Of a stretch of DNA of 64,000 bases, positions 26,618 to 35,453 are shown piece after piece. The notes beneath the pieces were generated by a model, which did no database searches, was not told the DNA's origin, and was given only the letters and a program-made list of their open reading frames with translations. Both the position numbers and the translations under genes were made by a program. The DNA comes from JBIQKZ01 sp044464765 (GTDB lineage Bacteria > Pseudomonadota > Gammaproteobacteria > Burkholderiales > Burkholderiaceae_B). Every line of letters begins with the position of its first letter. Positions within the stretch are counted from its first letter, which is position 1. Where the stretch lies: the NCBI GenBank assembly GCA_044464765.1, contig JBIQKZ010000009.1:1-64000 (forward strand), read 5' to 3'.

Positions 26618-27697
26618 TCAAACCGTCATGGTAGAGCCGCTCGTATTAAAGTGCTTTTCTTTAAACAGACCTCGCTCTTTTGCCAGGGTAAGTGCGGTAT
26701 CTTCGATCATGTCTTCCTGGCCGCCAATCATTTTCTTGCGTCCAAGTTCCACAAGGATGTCCCGCGCGGGTACACCGAAGCGCTGCTCGGCCCGCTTTGC
26801 GTGCAGAAGAAAGGTTGAATACACCCCTGCGTAGCCCATGGTCAATGATTCCCGGTCGACACGCACGAAATGATCCATCATGGGGACGATGATATCTTCG
26901 GCCATGTCCATTAGCTTGAACAGATCCACGCCTGTCTCGATACCCATGCGATCGCACACGGCAACAAAGACTTCGAGTGGCGTGTTGCCCGCCCCGGCAC
27001 CCAGGCCGGCGACTGAACCGTCGATTCGGCTGGCGCCTTCTTCAATCGCCGCCAAAGAGTTTGCGATGCTCATGCCAAGGTTATGGTGGCCGTGAAACCC
27101 GATCTCGGTTCGGGGATCGAGAACGTCGCGCAGAGCTGCCACACGCAAGCGAACGTCGTCCGGCAGCATAAAGCCGGCGGAGTCCGTTATGTAAATGGTT
27201 TGCGCGCCGTAGGATTCCATCAGCTTGCCTTGCCGCGCAAGTCCGGCGGGGTCGTTCAAGTGCGCCATCATCAGGAAACCGGTGGCGTCCATGCCGAGCT
27301 TGCGTGCGTAGGCGATGTGCTGGGGCGAGGTGTCGGCCTCTGTGCAGTGGGTGGCGACGTGCACGCTGCGCGCGCCGCAGTCGTAGGCCGACTGTAGCTC
27401 GCGCATGGTGCCAAGGCCGGGAATAAGCAGCACCGACACTTTAGTCTGCTTCATCTTGGGTACGACGGCGAGCAGATATTCTTCGTTGCTTGCCGGGGCG
27501 AAACCATGTTGAAGCGAGTTGCCGCCCAGGCCGGCGCCGTGGGTCACCTGGATCATGGGCACGCCGGCTTCGTCAAGAGCGGTGGCAACCTTTACCATTT
27601 GCTCGACGGAAATTTGTTCGCGCTTGGCGTGCATGCCGTCTCGCAGGCACATGTCGTGCAGGATCACTTTACGTCCGCGCAGGTTCATGGTGGTCAT
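26618..27697 (-). CDS. dmpG: 4-hydroxy-2-oxovalerate aldolase
   Basis: Splits 4-hydroxy-2-oxovalerate into pyruvate and acetaldehyde, the last carbon-carbon cleavage of the meta pathway. The N-terminal DMCLRDGMHAKRE, the metal-binding GFHGHHNLGMS and GAGAGNTPLE are characteristic of the HMGL-like aldolase. Length 359. It overlaps the acetaldehyde dehydrogenase gene by four bases; these two enzymes form a channelling complex in characterised pathways. Confidence 0.95.
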   Translation of the reverse strand: MTTMNLRGRKVILHDMCLRDGMHAKREQISVEQMVKVATALDEAGVPMIQVTHGAGLGGNSLQHGFAPASNEEYLLAVVPKMKQTKVSVLLIPGLGTMRELQSAYDCGARSVHVATHCTEADTSPQHIAYARKLGMDATGFLMMAHLNDPAGLARQGKLMESYGAQTIYITDSAGFMLPDDVRLRVAALRDVLDPRTEIGFHGHHNLGMSIANSLAAIEEGASRIDGSVAGLGAGAGNTPLEVFVAVCDRMGIETGVDLFKLMDMAEDIIVPMMDHFVRVDRESLTMGYAGVYSTFLLHAKRAEQRFGVPARDILVELGRKKMIGGQEDMIEDTALTLAKERGLFKEKHFNTSGSTMTV

Positions 27698-28611
27698 TGG
27701 ATGGTCTCCTTGGGTGTCGGTTGGCTATCGCCCGAGGCAATGGATTCGGCAAACATCTCGGCAGTGCGGCACGCGGCGGCGGTCATGATGTCCAGATTGC
27801 CGGCGTAGGTGGGAAGGAAGTCGCCCAGGCCGGCAACCTCCATGAAGACCGAGACGCGTTTGCCGTCGAATACCGGGCCATTGACCAGACGGTACCCGGG
27901 CACATACTTTTGCACTTCGTCGATCATGCGCAGCACCGAATCGGTAATGCGGTCCTCATCGGGCTCGTCGTCGGTCAGGCAGTTGATGGTGTTGCGCATG
28001 ATGACGGGCGGCTCGGCCGGGTTGATGACGGCCAGCGCCTTGCCGCGCTTTGCACCGCCCACCTGCACGATGGCATCGGACGTGGTGTAGGTGAACTCGT
28101 CAAGGTTTGCACGCGTGCCCGGCCCGATGGATTTGGACGCAAGACTGGCGACGATTTCCGCGTAATCAACCGACTGTATGCGGGATACGGCATGGACGAT
28201 GGGAATAGTTGCCTGGCCTGCGCAGGAAATCATGTTGACGTTTTTTTCGCCGTTGTCGGCATGGGTCTTCAGGTTCACGGGGGGAATACACAAAGGACCG
28301 ATGGCTGCGGGCGTCAGGTCGATCATGAGCACGCCCAGTTCGGTAAGCTTGCGTGAGTTCTCGGCATGGACGTATGCCGATGTGGCATCGAAGGCGATCT
28401 GGATATTGTCTTCGGCAATGTGTGGCAACAAGCCATCCACACCTTCGGACGTCGCTTTCAGGCCCAGGTCTTTGGCGCGTTTCAATCCTTCGGATTCGGC
28501 GTCAATGCCCACCATCCACACCGGCTCAAGAAGCGTGCTGCGGCGTAGCTTGTAGATAAGGTCGGTACCGATATTCCCTGAGCCAATGATTGCGCAGTTG
28601 ATTTTCTTCAT
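27694..28611 (-). CDS. dmpF: Acetaldehyde dehydrogenase (acylating)
   Basis: Converts acetaldehyde, NAD and CoA to acetyl-CoA. The Rossmann start KKINCAIIGSGNIGTDL and the catalytic C130 in MISCAGQATIPIVHAV identify it. Length 305 fits DmpF/MhpF. The start at 28611 is supported by the family N-terminus and by a four-base overlap with the tautomerase gene upstream. Confidence 0.95.
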   Translation of the reverse strand: MKKINCAIIGSGNIGTDLIYKLRRSTLLEPVWMVGIDAESEGLKRAKDLGLKATSEGVDGLLPHIAEDNIQIAFDATSAYVHAENSRKLTELGVLMIDLTPAAIGPLCIPPVNLKTHADNGEKNVNMISCAGQATIPIVHAVSRIQSVDYAEIVASLASKSIGPGTRANLDEFTYTTSDAIVQVGGAKRGKALAVINPAEPPVIMRNTINCLTDDEPDEDRITDSVLRMIDEVQKYVPGYRLVNGPVFDGKRVSVFMEVAGLGDFLPTYAGNLDIMTAAACRTAEMFAESIASGDSQPTPKETIQ

Positions 28612-28865
28612 GAGGGAAGTCCTTGAGGTTCCGAGCCAGCTTCCTGTGATCGGGAGGCCTGCTGCTTTGCAGCGATGGCCGCTTTTTCTGCTGATGTGAC
28701 GCCGGCGACTGAAAAATGCTCGGGGGTAATAGTATGGATAAGAATACGTACTTGTTCGGGAGAAACGTCGAGGGTTTCGACAACACTGCGAGTGACGGCG
28801 GCGCACAGGCGCTGCTTTTGTTCGACGGTGCGGCCTTCCATAAGGTGAAATTCGATAATAGGCAT
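28608..28865 (-). CDS. 4-oxalocrotonate tautomerase
   Basis: Isomerises 2-hydroxymuconate to 4-oxalocrotonate. After Met removal the catalytic set is P1, R11, R39 and F50, all at the canonical positions. At 85 residues it has a tail of about 20 residues beyond the usual 62-residue core, rich in Ala, Ser and Gln. Position in the operon between decarboxylase and acetaldehyde dehydrogenase genes supports the role. Confidence 0.92.
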   Translation of the reverse strand: MPIIEFHLMEGRTVEQKQRLCAAVTRSVVETLDVSPEQVRILIHTITPEHFSVAGVTSAEKAAIAAKQQASRSQEAGSEPQGLPS

Positions 28866-28887
28866 GGTTGTCCTTAGCGGGTTTACG

Positions 28888-29676
28888 TCAGTCAAAGCGA
28901 AAGGAGATGCTTCCCATGTTCTGGAAGCGCGCGGTGATCGTGTCGCCTGCGGCCACGGAAATGGCCTCGGTGATTCCACCGGTCAGGACCAAGCTGCCGG
29001 CAGGCAGGGATTCGCCCCGGGCCGCCAGGTGCTGCAGCAGCAACACAACGGAATGGGCGGGATGATTGAGGACAGCAGCGCTTGCCCCCACGGCTTGGAT
29101 CTCGCCGTTTTTTTCGATGGCCACACCTATGGTTCTAAGGTCGATGTCGCGGGGGTCCATGGACCTTCCGCCGGTGACATAGCGGGCGGACGAACCGTTG
29201 TCCGCAATGACGCTCACCAGATCAAATTTGAATTTTTCGTAGCGCGAGTCGATAACTTCCACTGCGGGGATAATAAAGTCCGTCGCCGCCAATACTTGTT
29301 CGATCGTGGTGTTGGGGTCGCGCAGTTCGTCGCGCAGCACAAAGGCGATTTCCGCTTCGACACGGGGATGAACCAGCTCTTTGATCTGGATGACGCTGTT
29401 TTCGGGGCGTGCCATTGCGTTGCTAAGAATGCCAAAGCTGGGCACATGCACGCCCATTTGCTGCATCTTGGCCTTTGATGTCAGGCCGGCTTTGAAACCC
29501 ACCACACGCTCCCCGCGCTTTAACCAGCGCCGGCGCAACTCATCCTGTACCGCGTACGAATCGGTTTGATCCATGTCGGGGTACTGGTCCGTGAGCTTGC
29601 TGATGGTGTGGGCCTGATCCTGGGCGTGAATCACCTGGTCGGTCAGGGCGTCGATAATCTCGGGGGATAAGCTCAT
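28888..29676 (-). CDS. 4-oxalocrotonate decarboxylase (DmpH/XylI-like)
   Basis: A fumarylacetoacetate-hydrolase-like fold protein of 262 residues that decarboxylates 4-oxalocrotonate to 2-oxopent-4-enoate with a divalent metal. KAGLTSKAKMQQMGV and HPRVEAEIAFVL (metal-binding glutamates) are typical. It overlaps the hydratase gene by four bases. The decarboxylase/hydratase assignment of the two paralogues follows typical gene order and could be reversed. Confidence 0.85.
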   Translation of the reverse strand: MSLSPEIIDALTDQVIHAQDQAHTISKLTDQYPDMDQTDSYAVQDELRRRWLKRGERVVGFKAGLTSKAKMQQMGVHVPSFGILSNAMARPENSVIQIKELVHPRVEAEIAFVLRDELRDPNTTIEQVLAATDFIIPAVEVIDSRYEKFKFDLVSVIADNGSSARYVTGGRSMDPRDIDLRTIGVAIEKNGEIQAVGASAAVLNHPAHSVVLLLQHLAARGESLPAGSLVLTGGITEAISVAAGDTITARFQNMGSISFRFD

Positions 29677-30473
29677 GGTCTGCCTCCGGTAAAGTGAATA
29701 GAGCAGCTGCCCAGGCCGCCGACGGTGCAGGTAAGTGTTTCACCAGAAATACACGGGACCAGCGCAGACTGCGATCCGGAAAGGATGACCTCGCCGGCCT
29801 TGAATGGAATGCCCAGACTGCCCAGGGTATTCGCCAGCCAAACCACGGCGTTGACCGGCCCGCCCTGAACGGCCGCCCCCGAGGCCGTGCCAAAGAGTTC
29901 ACCGTTACGCTCCAGCACCATACCGGCAAGGCTCAGGTCAAGCTTGTTGGGACTGAGTTTTGTTGTGCCAAGAACATAGACGCCGCAAGAGGCGTTATCG
30001 GCGATCGTGTCCTCGATCTTGATGTTCCAGTCGGTAATGCGCGAATCCACGATTTCGAAGCACGGAACCACGTAATCGGTGGCGCGCAGAACATCGGTCG
30101 CTGTAATGCCGGGCCCGTTCAGGTCGTGCTTCAGCACAAAGGCGACTTCGGCTTCGGCCTTGGGTTGGATCAAGGTTTCAAGCGGGATATCTTGCCCTTC
30201 TTCATAGGCCATGCCGGAGGTCAGCTGCCCAAAATCGGGCTGATAGACGCCCAGGAAATCCTGAATGGCCTTGCTGGTTACGCCTATTTTCTTGCCAACG
30301 GATGTTTCGCCGTTCTCGATTCGCCGGGCGACGAATTCGCACTGGATTTGATAGGCATCGGAGATCGTAATGCCCGGCTCGCGTTCGCGTAGGGGCGCCA
30401 GCGTTTCTTTGTTCAAGAAGGCGTGGTGCAGCTCATTGCCGTAGCGCTTTATCGTTTGTGGAAGTAAAGACAT
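29673..30473 (-). CDS. 2-oxopent-4-enoate hydratase (DmpE/XylJ-like)
   Basis: A 266-residue paralogue of the decarboxylase that adds water to 2-oxopent-4-enoate to give 4-hydroxy-2-oxovalerate. KKIGVTSKAIQDFLGV and QPKAEAEVAFVL carry the conserved metal-site acidic residues. I chose the ATG at 30473; the open frame continues far upstream inside the dehydrogenase gene, antisense-like in composition. The two enzymes usually form a complex. Confidence 0.86.
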   Translation of the reverse strand: MSLLPQTIKRYGNELHHAFLNKETLAPLREREPGITISDAYQIQCEFVARRIENGETSVGKKIGVTSKAIQDFLGVYQPDFGQLTSGMAYEEGQDIPLETLIQPKAEAEVAFVLKHDLNGPGITATDVLRATDYVVPCFEIVDSRITDWNIKIEDTIADNASCGVYVLGTTKLSPNKLDLSLAGMVLERNGELFGTASGAAVQGGPVNAVVWLANTLGSLGIPFKAGEVILSGSQSALVPCISGETLTCTVGGLGSCSIHFTGGRP

Positions 30474-30493
30474 AAGGTCAACCAACCGTAGAT

Positions 30494-31975
30494 TTAGAGT
30501 TTGATGCAAATATTGCGAAGTTCGGTATAGAACTCCAGGGAATGAACGCCCCCCTCGCGGCCCAGACCGGATTGCTTGGCGCCGCCGAAGGGGGTGCGCA
30601 GGTCTCGCAAGAACCAAGAGTTGACCCATGTAATACCCACGTCGATCTTGGCGGCGACCCGATGGGCGCGGGACAGATCTCGTGTCCAGATGGTGGTGGA
30701 TAAGCCGTAAAGCGTATCGTTGGCCAGCCGAATGGCCTCGTCTTCGTCGTCGAACGGCGTGATGTGGCAGCAAGGCCCGAAGATTTCCTCGCGGATAACG
30801 GATGCGCTTTCGGGCAGCCCGGTCCAGATCGTAGGTTCTACCCATGCGCCTTGCGCAAGGGGGCCGGTCATCGCGGGCACGCCCCCGCCGGTGACCACGG
30901 TGGCCCCTTCGGCCACGGCTTTTTGGTAGTAGGACAGCACTTTCTCGCGGTGTTCGTGGCTGATCAAGGGCCCGATGGTGGTGTCCTTGTCGTCGGGCCG
31001 TCCGGGCTTGAGCGCTTCGGCGCGCGCTTTCAACACCGATACAAAGCGATCGAAGATTGGACGTTCGACGTAGATGCGTTCCGTGCCCAGGCAAACCTGG
31101 CCGGTATTAAGGAACACAGAGCGCATGGCGCTGTCGATGGCTGCGTCGAAGTCGCAGTCGGCAAAGATCAGCCCGGCGTTCTTGCCGCCGAGCTCGAACG
31201 AGACATCCTTGATGGTGTCAGCCCCTGCCTTCATGATGGCGGCGCCCGTTCGTGTTTCCCCAGTAAAGGTCACGGCGTCGACGCCTTGATGCGTGGACAG
31301 GAACTCCCCCGCCGAGTTGGGGCCGAGTCCGTGCACGACGTTGTAGACGCCGTGGGGCACGCCAACAGCGTTCATCACTTCGCCGAGCAAGGTTGCTGTG
31401 CCGGGTGTTTCTTCCGACGGCTTGACGATGACGGTATTGCCGCAAGCCAACGCCGGCGCAATTTTCCACGTCATCAAAAGTAACGGCGCATTCCACGGAC
31501 AAATGACGCCGATCACGCCTTTGGGGGAACGTATCGAGTAGTTCAGCGCCCCTGTTCCATCGGGGGTGGGTGTCATGAATGTTTCGTTGGCCACGTTCTT
31601 GACCAAGTCGGCGAATATTTTGAAGTTTGCCGCCGCCCTGGGAATGAATGCGTGTTCCATGATGCGTTTGGGCTGACCGGTATCGGCCATTTCCGCCGCG
31701 ACAAAGTCGTCGAATCGTCGCTCGATTTCGTCGGCGACGCTGTAAAGAAGTCTGGACCGTTCTTCAATCGTCATGCGGCCCCAGGGGCCCTCCAGAGCGG
31801 CGCGAGCGGCATTGACGGCCGCGTCGATTTCGTCTTTCCCGCCTTCGTGTACAACGCCGATGAGCGTGTTGTCGGTTGGGCTGTTGTTGTCGAAGGTTTT
31901 CCCGCTCTGGCTGGCAAGGAATTCCCCGTTGATGAAATGCTTGAATTGCACGTTGGGTTTAGAGGATTCGGTCAT
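30494..31975 (-). CDS. 2-hydroxymuconic semialdehyde dehydrogenase
   Basis: An NAD-dependent aldehyde dehydrogenase of 493 residues, oxidising the meta-cleavage product to 2-hydroxymuconate. The catalytic pair is E261 (ELGGKNAG) and C295 (NTGQVCLGTERIYV), and ICPWNAPLLLMTWK is the conserved N-terminal core. The DmpC/XylG assignment rests on its place as first gene of the lower-pathway operon. The start at MTESSKPNV matches the family and leaves a 146-base promoter region before the divergent LysR gene. Confidence 0.9.
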   Translation of the reverse strand: MTESSKPNVQFKHFINGEFLASQSGKTFDNNSPTDNTLIGVVHEGGKDEIDAAVNAARAALEGPWGRMTIEERSRLLYSVADEIERRFDDFVAAEMADTGQPKRIMEHAFIPRAAANFKIFADLVKNVANETFMTPTPDGTGALNYSIRSPKGVIGVICPWNAPLLLMTWKIAPALACGNTVIVKPSEETPGTATLLGEVMNAVGVPHGVYNVVHGLGPNSAGEFLSTHQGVDAVTFTGETRTGAAIMKAGADTIKDVSFELGGKNAGLIFADCDFDAAIDSAMRSVFLNTGQVCLGTERIYVERPIFDRFVSVLKARAEALKPGRPDDKDTTIGPLISHEHREKVLSYYQKAVAEGATVVTGGGVPAMTGPLAQGAWVEPTIWTGLPESASVIREEIFGPCCHITPFDDEDEAIRLANDTLYGLSTTIWTRDLSRAHRVAAKIDVGITWVNSWFLRDLRTPFGGAKQSGLGREGGVHSLEFYTELRNICIKL

Positions 31976-32077
31976 ACGTAGGCTTTCCTGTGGCTCCAAG
32001 GAGGCTGGTTTGTACTGAATGGAATGGTTTTAGCATCGCCACGAGTTACCGTCTAATACCTTTTATTCGTTTAAGAT

Positions 32078-32092
32078 ATACCCAACCCGTAT
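32078..32092. promoter_or_regulatory. ATAC-N7-GTAT operator of the BenM/CatR-like regulator
   Basis: ATACCCAACCCGTAT matches the ATAC-N7-GTAT recognition site known for BenM/CatM-type LysR proteins. It lies 30 bases before the LysR start and about 100 bases from the divergent dehydrogenase operon, the usual place for joint control. Confidence 0.65.
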
Positions 32093-32121
32093 CATTAATC
32101 CACCGCCAAGGGGGCCGTTAG

Positions 32122-33045
32122 ATGAAGTTGAACGCTATTGAGATGAGGCATTTGCGCTACTTTGTAGGTGTGGCCGAAGCAGGGAGCTTTCGGGCGGCGG
32201 CCGAACGCCTGCACATCACGCAGCCTCCCTTGACCCGGCAAGTGCAACAACTGGAAGAGATGTTGGGTACAGATTTGTTCATGCGTCGTTCACGGGGTGT
32301 TGAGTTGACGGTTGCCGGCCAGATGTTGCTGGACGATGCCCGTAACATCTTGGCATTGACAGAGCAAGCACTGACACGAAGCCGCCTCGCCGGCAAAGGG
32401 GAGCTCGGTCGTCTTGATGTGGGCGTATTCGGGTCTGCCGCATTGGGGGTTGTGCCAAGAATCATCCAGAACTTCAGGCGTCTTTATCCGCAGGTGGAAG
32501 TCGTGCTCCATAACATGGATCGAGAGGAGCAGATCAAGGCGCTTAGTCAGCGCCGTCTGACGGTGGGTTTCAACCGTTTTTTCGGTGATGAAACCGGTTT
32601 GGAATGGGAAGTGATCCTGACAGAAAGCATGCACGTCGCGGTACCGGCGTCGCACCCGTATGCCGAGCTAAAAGAAGTGGCATTTACCGCACTCCACGAT
32701 CAGCCGCTGATCTTGTATCCGCGCAAGCCGCGCCCCGGCTTCATTGATCATTTAACGCGGATGTTTCATACGCAGAGCATTCTGCCCAGGATCGTTCAAG
32801 AGGTCGATGACGTCGTGACGTCTGTCGCCTTGGTTGCCGCCGGTGCGGGCTTATGCCTGGTGGTTGATTCGGCGTGCAACTTGCAACTGCCGGGGGTCGT
32901 GTACGTTCCCCTGCGTCAGCAGGACAAGACGTCGTTCAATTTGTGCTTGATCCGCCGCAGCGACGATCGCACTGCGCTGCTTGAAGCATTCATCAACGTG
33001 GCGCGCAGGACCCCTGGAAACGATTTCGATAGGCTCCCGGGCTAA
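32122..33045 (+). CDS. LysR-family regulator, BenM/CatR-like
   Basis: A 307-residue regulator. Its N-terminus EMRHLRYFVGVAEAGSFRAA with AERLHITQPPLTRQVQQLEE is the CatR/BenM/ClcR branch, known to bind muconate-type effectors. It diverges from the meta-cleavage operon and has a matching ATAC-N7-GTAT site in between, so it is probably that operon's activator. The last 53 bases overlap the 3' end of the converging AraC-type gene. Confidence 0.93.
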   Translation: MKLNAIEMRHLRYFVGVAEAGSFRAAAERLHITQPPLTRQVQQLEEMLGTDLFMRRSRGVELTVAGQMLLDDARNILALTEQALTRSRLAGKGELGRLDVGVFGSAALGVVPRIIQNFRRLYPQVEVVLHNMDREEQIKALSQRRLTVGFNRFFGDETGLEWEVILTESMHVAVPASHPYAELKEVAFTALHDQPLILYPRKPRPGFIDHLTRMFHTQSILPRIVQEVDDVVTSVALVAAGAGLCLVVDSACNLQLPGVVYVPLRQQDKTSFNLCLIRRSDDRTALLEAFINVARRTPGNDFDRLPG

Positions 33046-33991
33046 GTCCCACCCGCTGGCGGAATAGCCGCGAGAACGAACTGACGTCGCCATAACCCAC
33101 GTGATGAGCGATTTGCCCGATCGTCTGGTCGCCGGCCTCCAGCAGGGTCCGGGCGGTGTCGATGCGCAGGTGCTGAAGGTACGTATTCGGCGTTTGTTCC
33201 AGCGCTGCCTTGAAACGGCGGATCAAGGTGCGCTCGCTGGTTGTTAGCGCGGCGGCTACGGACGAGATGCGAACGTCCTCGGACATGTGTTTTTGAAGCC
33301 AATGCTGCGCACGATGGACCAGCGAGTCGGCATGCGTCTTGTCTGCCAGTAGAGGCAGGTAGGGCGTTTGCATGGTCTGGCTGACATCGATCAGCATGCT
33401 CTTGGCAGACAAAGACGCAATGACGGAGCCTGCAAAATATTCGATGATGCGGACAGCCTGCAAGAGATAGGAGGCCGAGGCGCCGGCGCAAAGAAGGCGG
33501 TCGGCCTCGGTCAGCACGGGTTGAAGCTTTAGGTCGACCCGCGGGAAACGGGACCGAAACTGTCGCTCGAGCCACCAAGTGGTGGTGGCGATCCGGTGAT
33601 CCAGCAAACCCGACTGGGCCAGGATGAAGGTGCCCGTGCAATTTGCCGCCAGCACGGCGCCTTGCCGCCATTGGTCGATAAGCCAAGGGCACGTGCTTTT
33701 CTGCTGCTGCGCGAGGAGGCGATCAAGATGCTTGGCGCCTGTGTAATGCAAGCTGGGGATGAAGACGACATCGTAGCGCTCGCGCGCGTCGAGCTTAGCT
33801 GCCTGAATGGGCAGGCCATTGCTGGCGACGGGCATGGTGTCGGAAGGAGTGACAAAGCGCCATTCGAACACGGGGGCTGTGGCGCCTTGCTGTTTGCGCA
33901 AATGCGCGTTCGCCACCTGTAGGACATCGGCATATCCCGAGAGGCTTGAGGCATAGCAGCCTTCAAACGCAAGAATGGCAGCCTTGGGCAT
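32993..33991 (-). CDS. AraC-family regulator with DJ-1/PfpI-like domain (GlxA type)
   Basis: A 332-residue fusion. Residues about 1-190 form an amidotransferase-like domain, with the cysteine in AANCTGTFILAQSGLL. Residues about 215-325 form the double helix-turn-helix AraC domain (TTSERTLIRRFKAALEQTP, then GYGDVSSFSRLFRQRVG). It diverges from the thiolase gene across 179 bases, so it probably controls the thiolase/acyl-CoA dehydrogenase/quinone reductase genes. Confidence 0.92.
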   Translation of the reverse strand: MPKAAILAFEGCYASSLSGYADVLQVANAHLRKQQGATAPVFEWRFVTPSDTMPVASNGLPIQAAKLDARERYDVVFIPSLHYTGAKHLDRLLAQQQKSTCPWLIDQWRQGAVLAANCTGTFILAQSGLLDHRIATTTWWLERQFRSRFPRVDLKLQPVLTEADRLLCAGASASYLLQAVRIIEYFAGSVIASLSAKSMLIDVSQTMQTPYLPLLADKTHADSLVHRAQHWLQKHMSEDVRISSVAAALTTSERTLIRRFKAALEQTPNTYLQHLRIDTARTLLEAGDQTIGQIAHHVGYGDVSSFSRLFRQRVGLSPGAYRNRFQGSCAPR

Positions 33992-34170
33992 GTTTTGTCT
34001 GTTTCTGCATAGAACTTGTCATTTTCGCCAATGTACCACGGCGGGTGCGCGTCCTAGACTCTTAGTGTCCCTATTTGGCTAACTCGCATACTTTCATATG
34101 CTCAATTAATCAAACACGACACTAGCGTGACTTTGCGGCGTAGAGCCCCCGTACCAGGAGTGAGAAACAA

Positions 34171-35364
34171 ATGAGAAATGTCCCCGAAGATGTGGTTTTC
34201 GTCGGCGCAACGCGGACGGCGATAGGCGCTTATGGAGGAAGCCTGAAGGACCAAACAGCGTGCGACCTTGCAACCCTTGTGGTGAAAGAGGCATTCGCCC
34301 GGGCCGGCCTGGAGGCAAACAGGGCGGGCCAGATCGTCCTGGGCAATGTGTTGCACACCGAAGCGCGTGACATGTATGTGTCACGCGTGGCGGGTTTGCA
34401 GGCAGGCATGTCGATACACTCGGCGGCCCTGACCTTGAACCGATTGTGCGGATCGGGCCTGCAGGCGATTGTTACGGCGGCGAACGCCATTCAGCTGGGC
34501 GATTGCGACGTGGCCGTCGGGGGCGGCGTCGAGACAATGAGTCGGGCGCTTTATGCGTTTCCCGCCGCTCGTTGGGGCGCCCGCATGGGGGACTCGACGG
34601 TCATCGACATGATGACAGGCGCGCTGACCGACCCGTTTGGCAACGGGCACATGGGTATTACGGCAGAGAACATCGCGGATAAGCTTGAAATCACCCGTGC
34701 AAGCCAGGATGCCTTTGCATTGGCTAGTCATCAAAAGGCGTCCGCCGCCATAAAGGAAGGGCGCTTCCGCTCACAAATTGTTCCCGTGGAGATCAAGAGC
34801 CGCAAAGGCACCGTAATTTTCGATACGGACGAGCATCCCAAGCACGACGCAAGCCTTGAGTCGATGGCCAAGCTGCGCCCGGCTTTTCGAAAAGACGCCG
34901 GTACAGTAACGGCGGGCAATGCGTCGGGCATCAACGATGGCGCGGCCGCGTGCGTTTTGATGTCCGCCGGCGCCGCGAAAAGCGCAGGGATCAAGCCGCT
35001 GGCGCGTATCAGGTCATATGCGGTCACGGGTGTCGAACCGGAGTTGATGGGATTGGGCCCGGTTTCGGCGGTACAGCGCGCCCTGGAGCGGGCGGAACTT
35101 TCGATTGATGATGTTGCCGTCATTGAGTCCAACGAGGCGTTTGCCGCCCAGTCGCTGGGCGTTTGCAAGGCCTTGGGTCTTGATCCTGCGCGTACGAATC
35201 CCAATGGCGGCGCGATCGCCTTGGGCCATCCCCTGGGTGCGACGGGCGCGATTCTGACGGTGAAGTGCATATACGAGCTACAACGCACGGAAGAGCGTTA
35301 CGGCCTGATCACGATGTGCATCGGGGGTGGACAAGGAATCGCGATGGTGATCGAGCGCCTTTAG
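34171..35364 (+). CDS. Acetyl-CoA acetyltransferase family thiolase
   Basis: A degradative-type thiolase of 397 residues. Catalytic C93 is in LNRLCGSGLQA, the histidine in NGGAIALGHPLGATGA, and the second cysteine in MCIGGGQG. It cleaves a 3-oxoacyl-CoA with CoA. Next in line is an acyl-CoA dehydrogenase, so the pair serves fatty or aryl-acid breakdown, probably under the divergent AraC-type regulator. Confidence 0.94.
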   Translation: MRNVPEDVVFVGATRTAIGAYGGSLKDQTACDLATLVVKEAFARAGLEANRAGQIVLGNVLHTEARDMYVSRVAGLQAGMSIHSAALTLNRLCGSGLQAIVTAANAIQLGDCDVAVGGGVETMSRALYAFPAARWGARMGDSTVIDMMTGALTDPFGNGHMGITAENIADKLEITRASQDAFALASHQKASAAIKEGRFRSQIVPVEIKSRKGTVIFDTDEHPKHDASLESMAKLRPAFRKDAGTVTAGNASGINDGAAACVLMSAGAAKSAGIKPLARIRSYAVTGVEPELMGLGPVSAVQRALERAELSIDDVAVIESNEAFAAQSLGVCKALGLDPARTNPNGGAIALGHPLGATGAILTVKCIYELQRTEERYGLITMCIGGGQGIAMVIERL

Positions 35365-35453
35365 GGCGACGCGCCTGCGCCGATCATTCTTCTTCTTTTT
35401 GCATGGGCCGTTGCGTATTCAACGGCCATGCCTCGCTATGAACAGGATATTTC

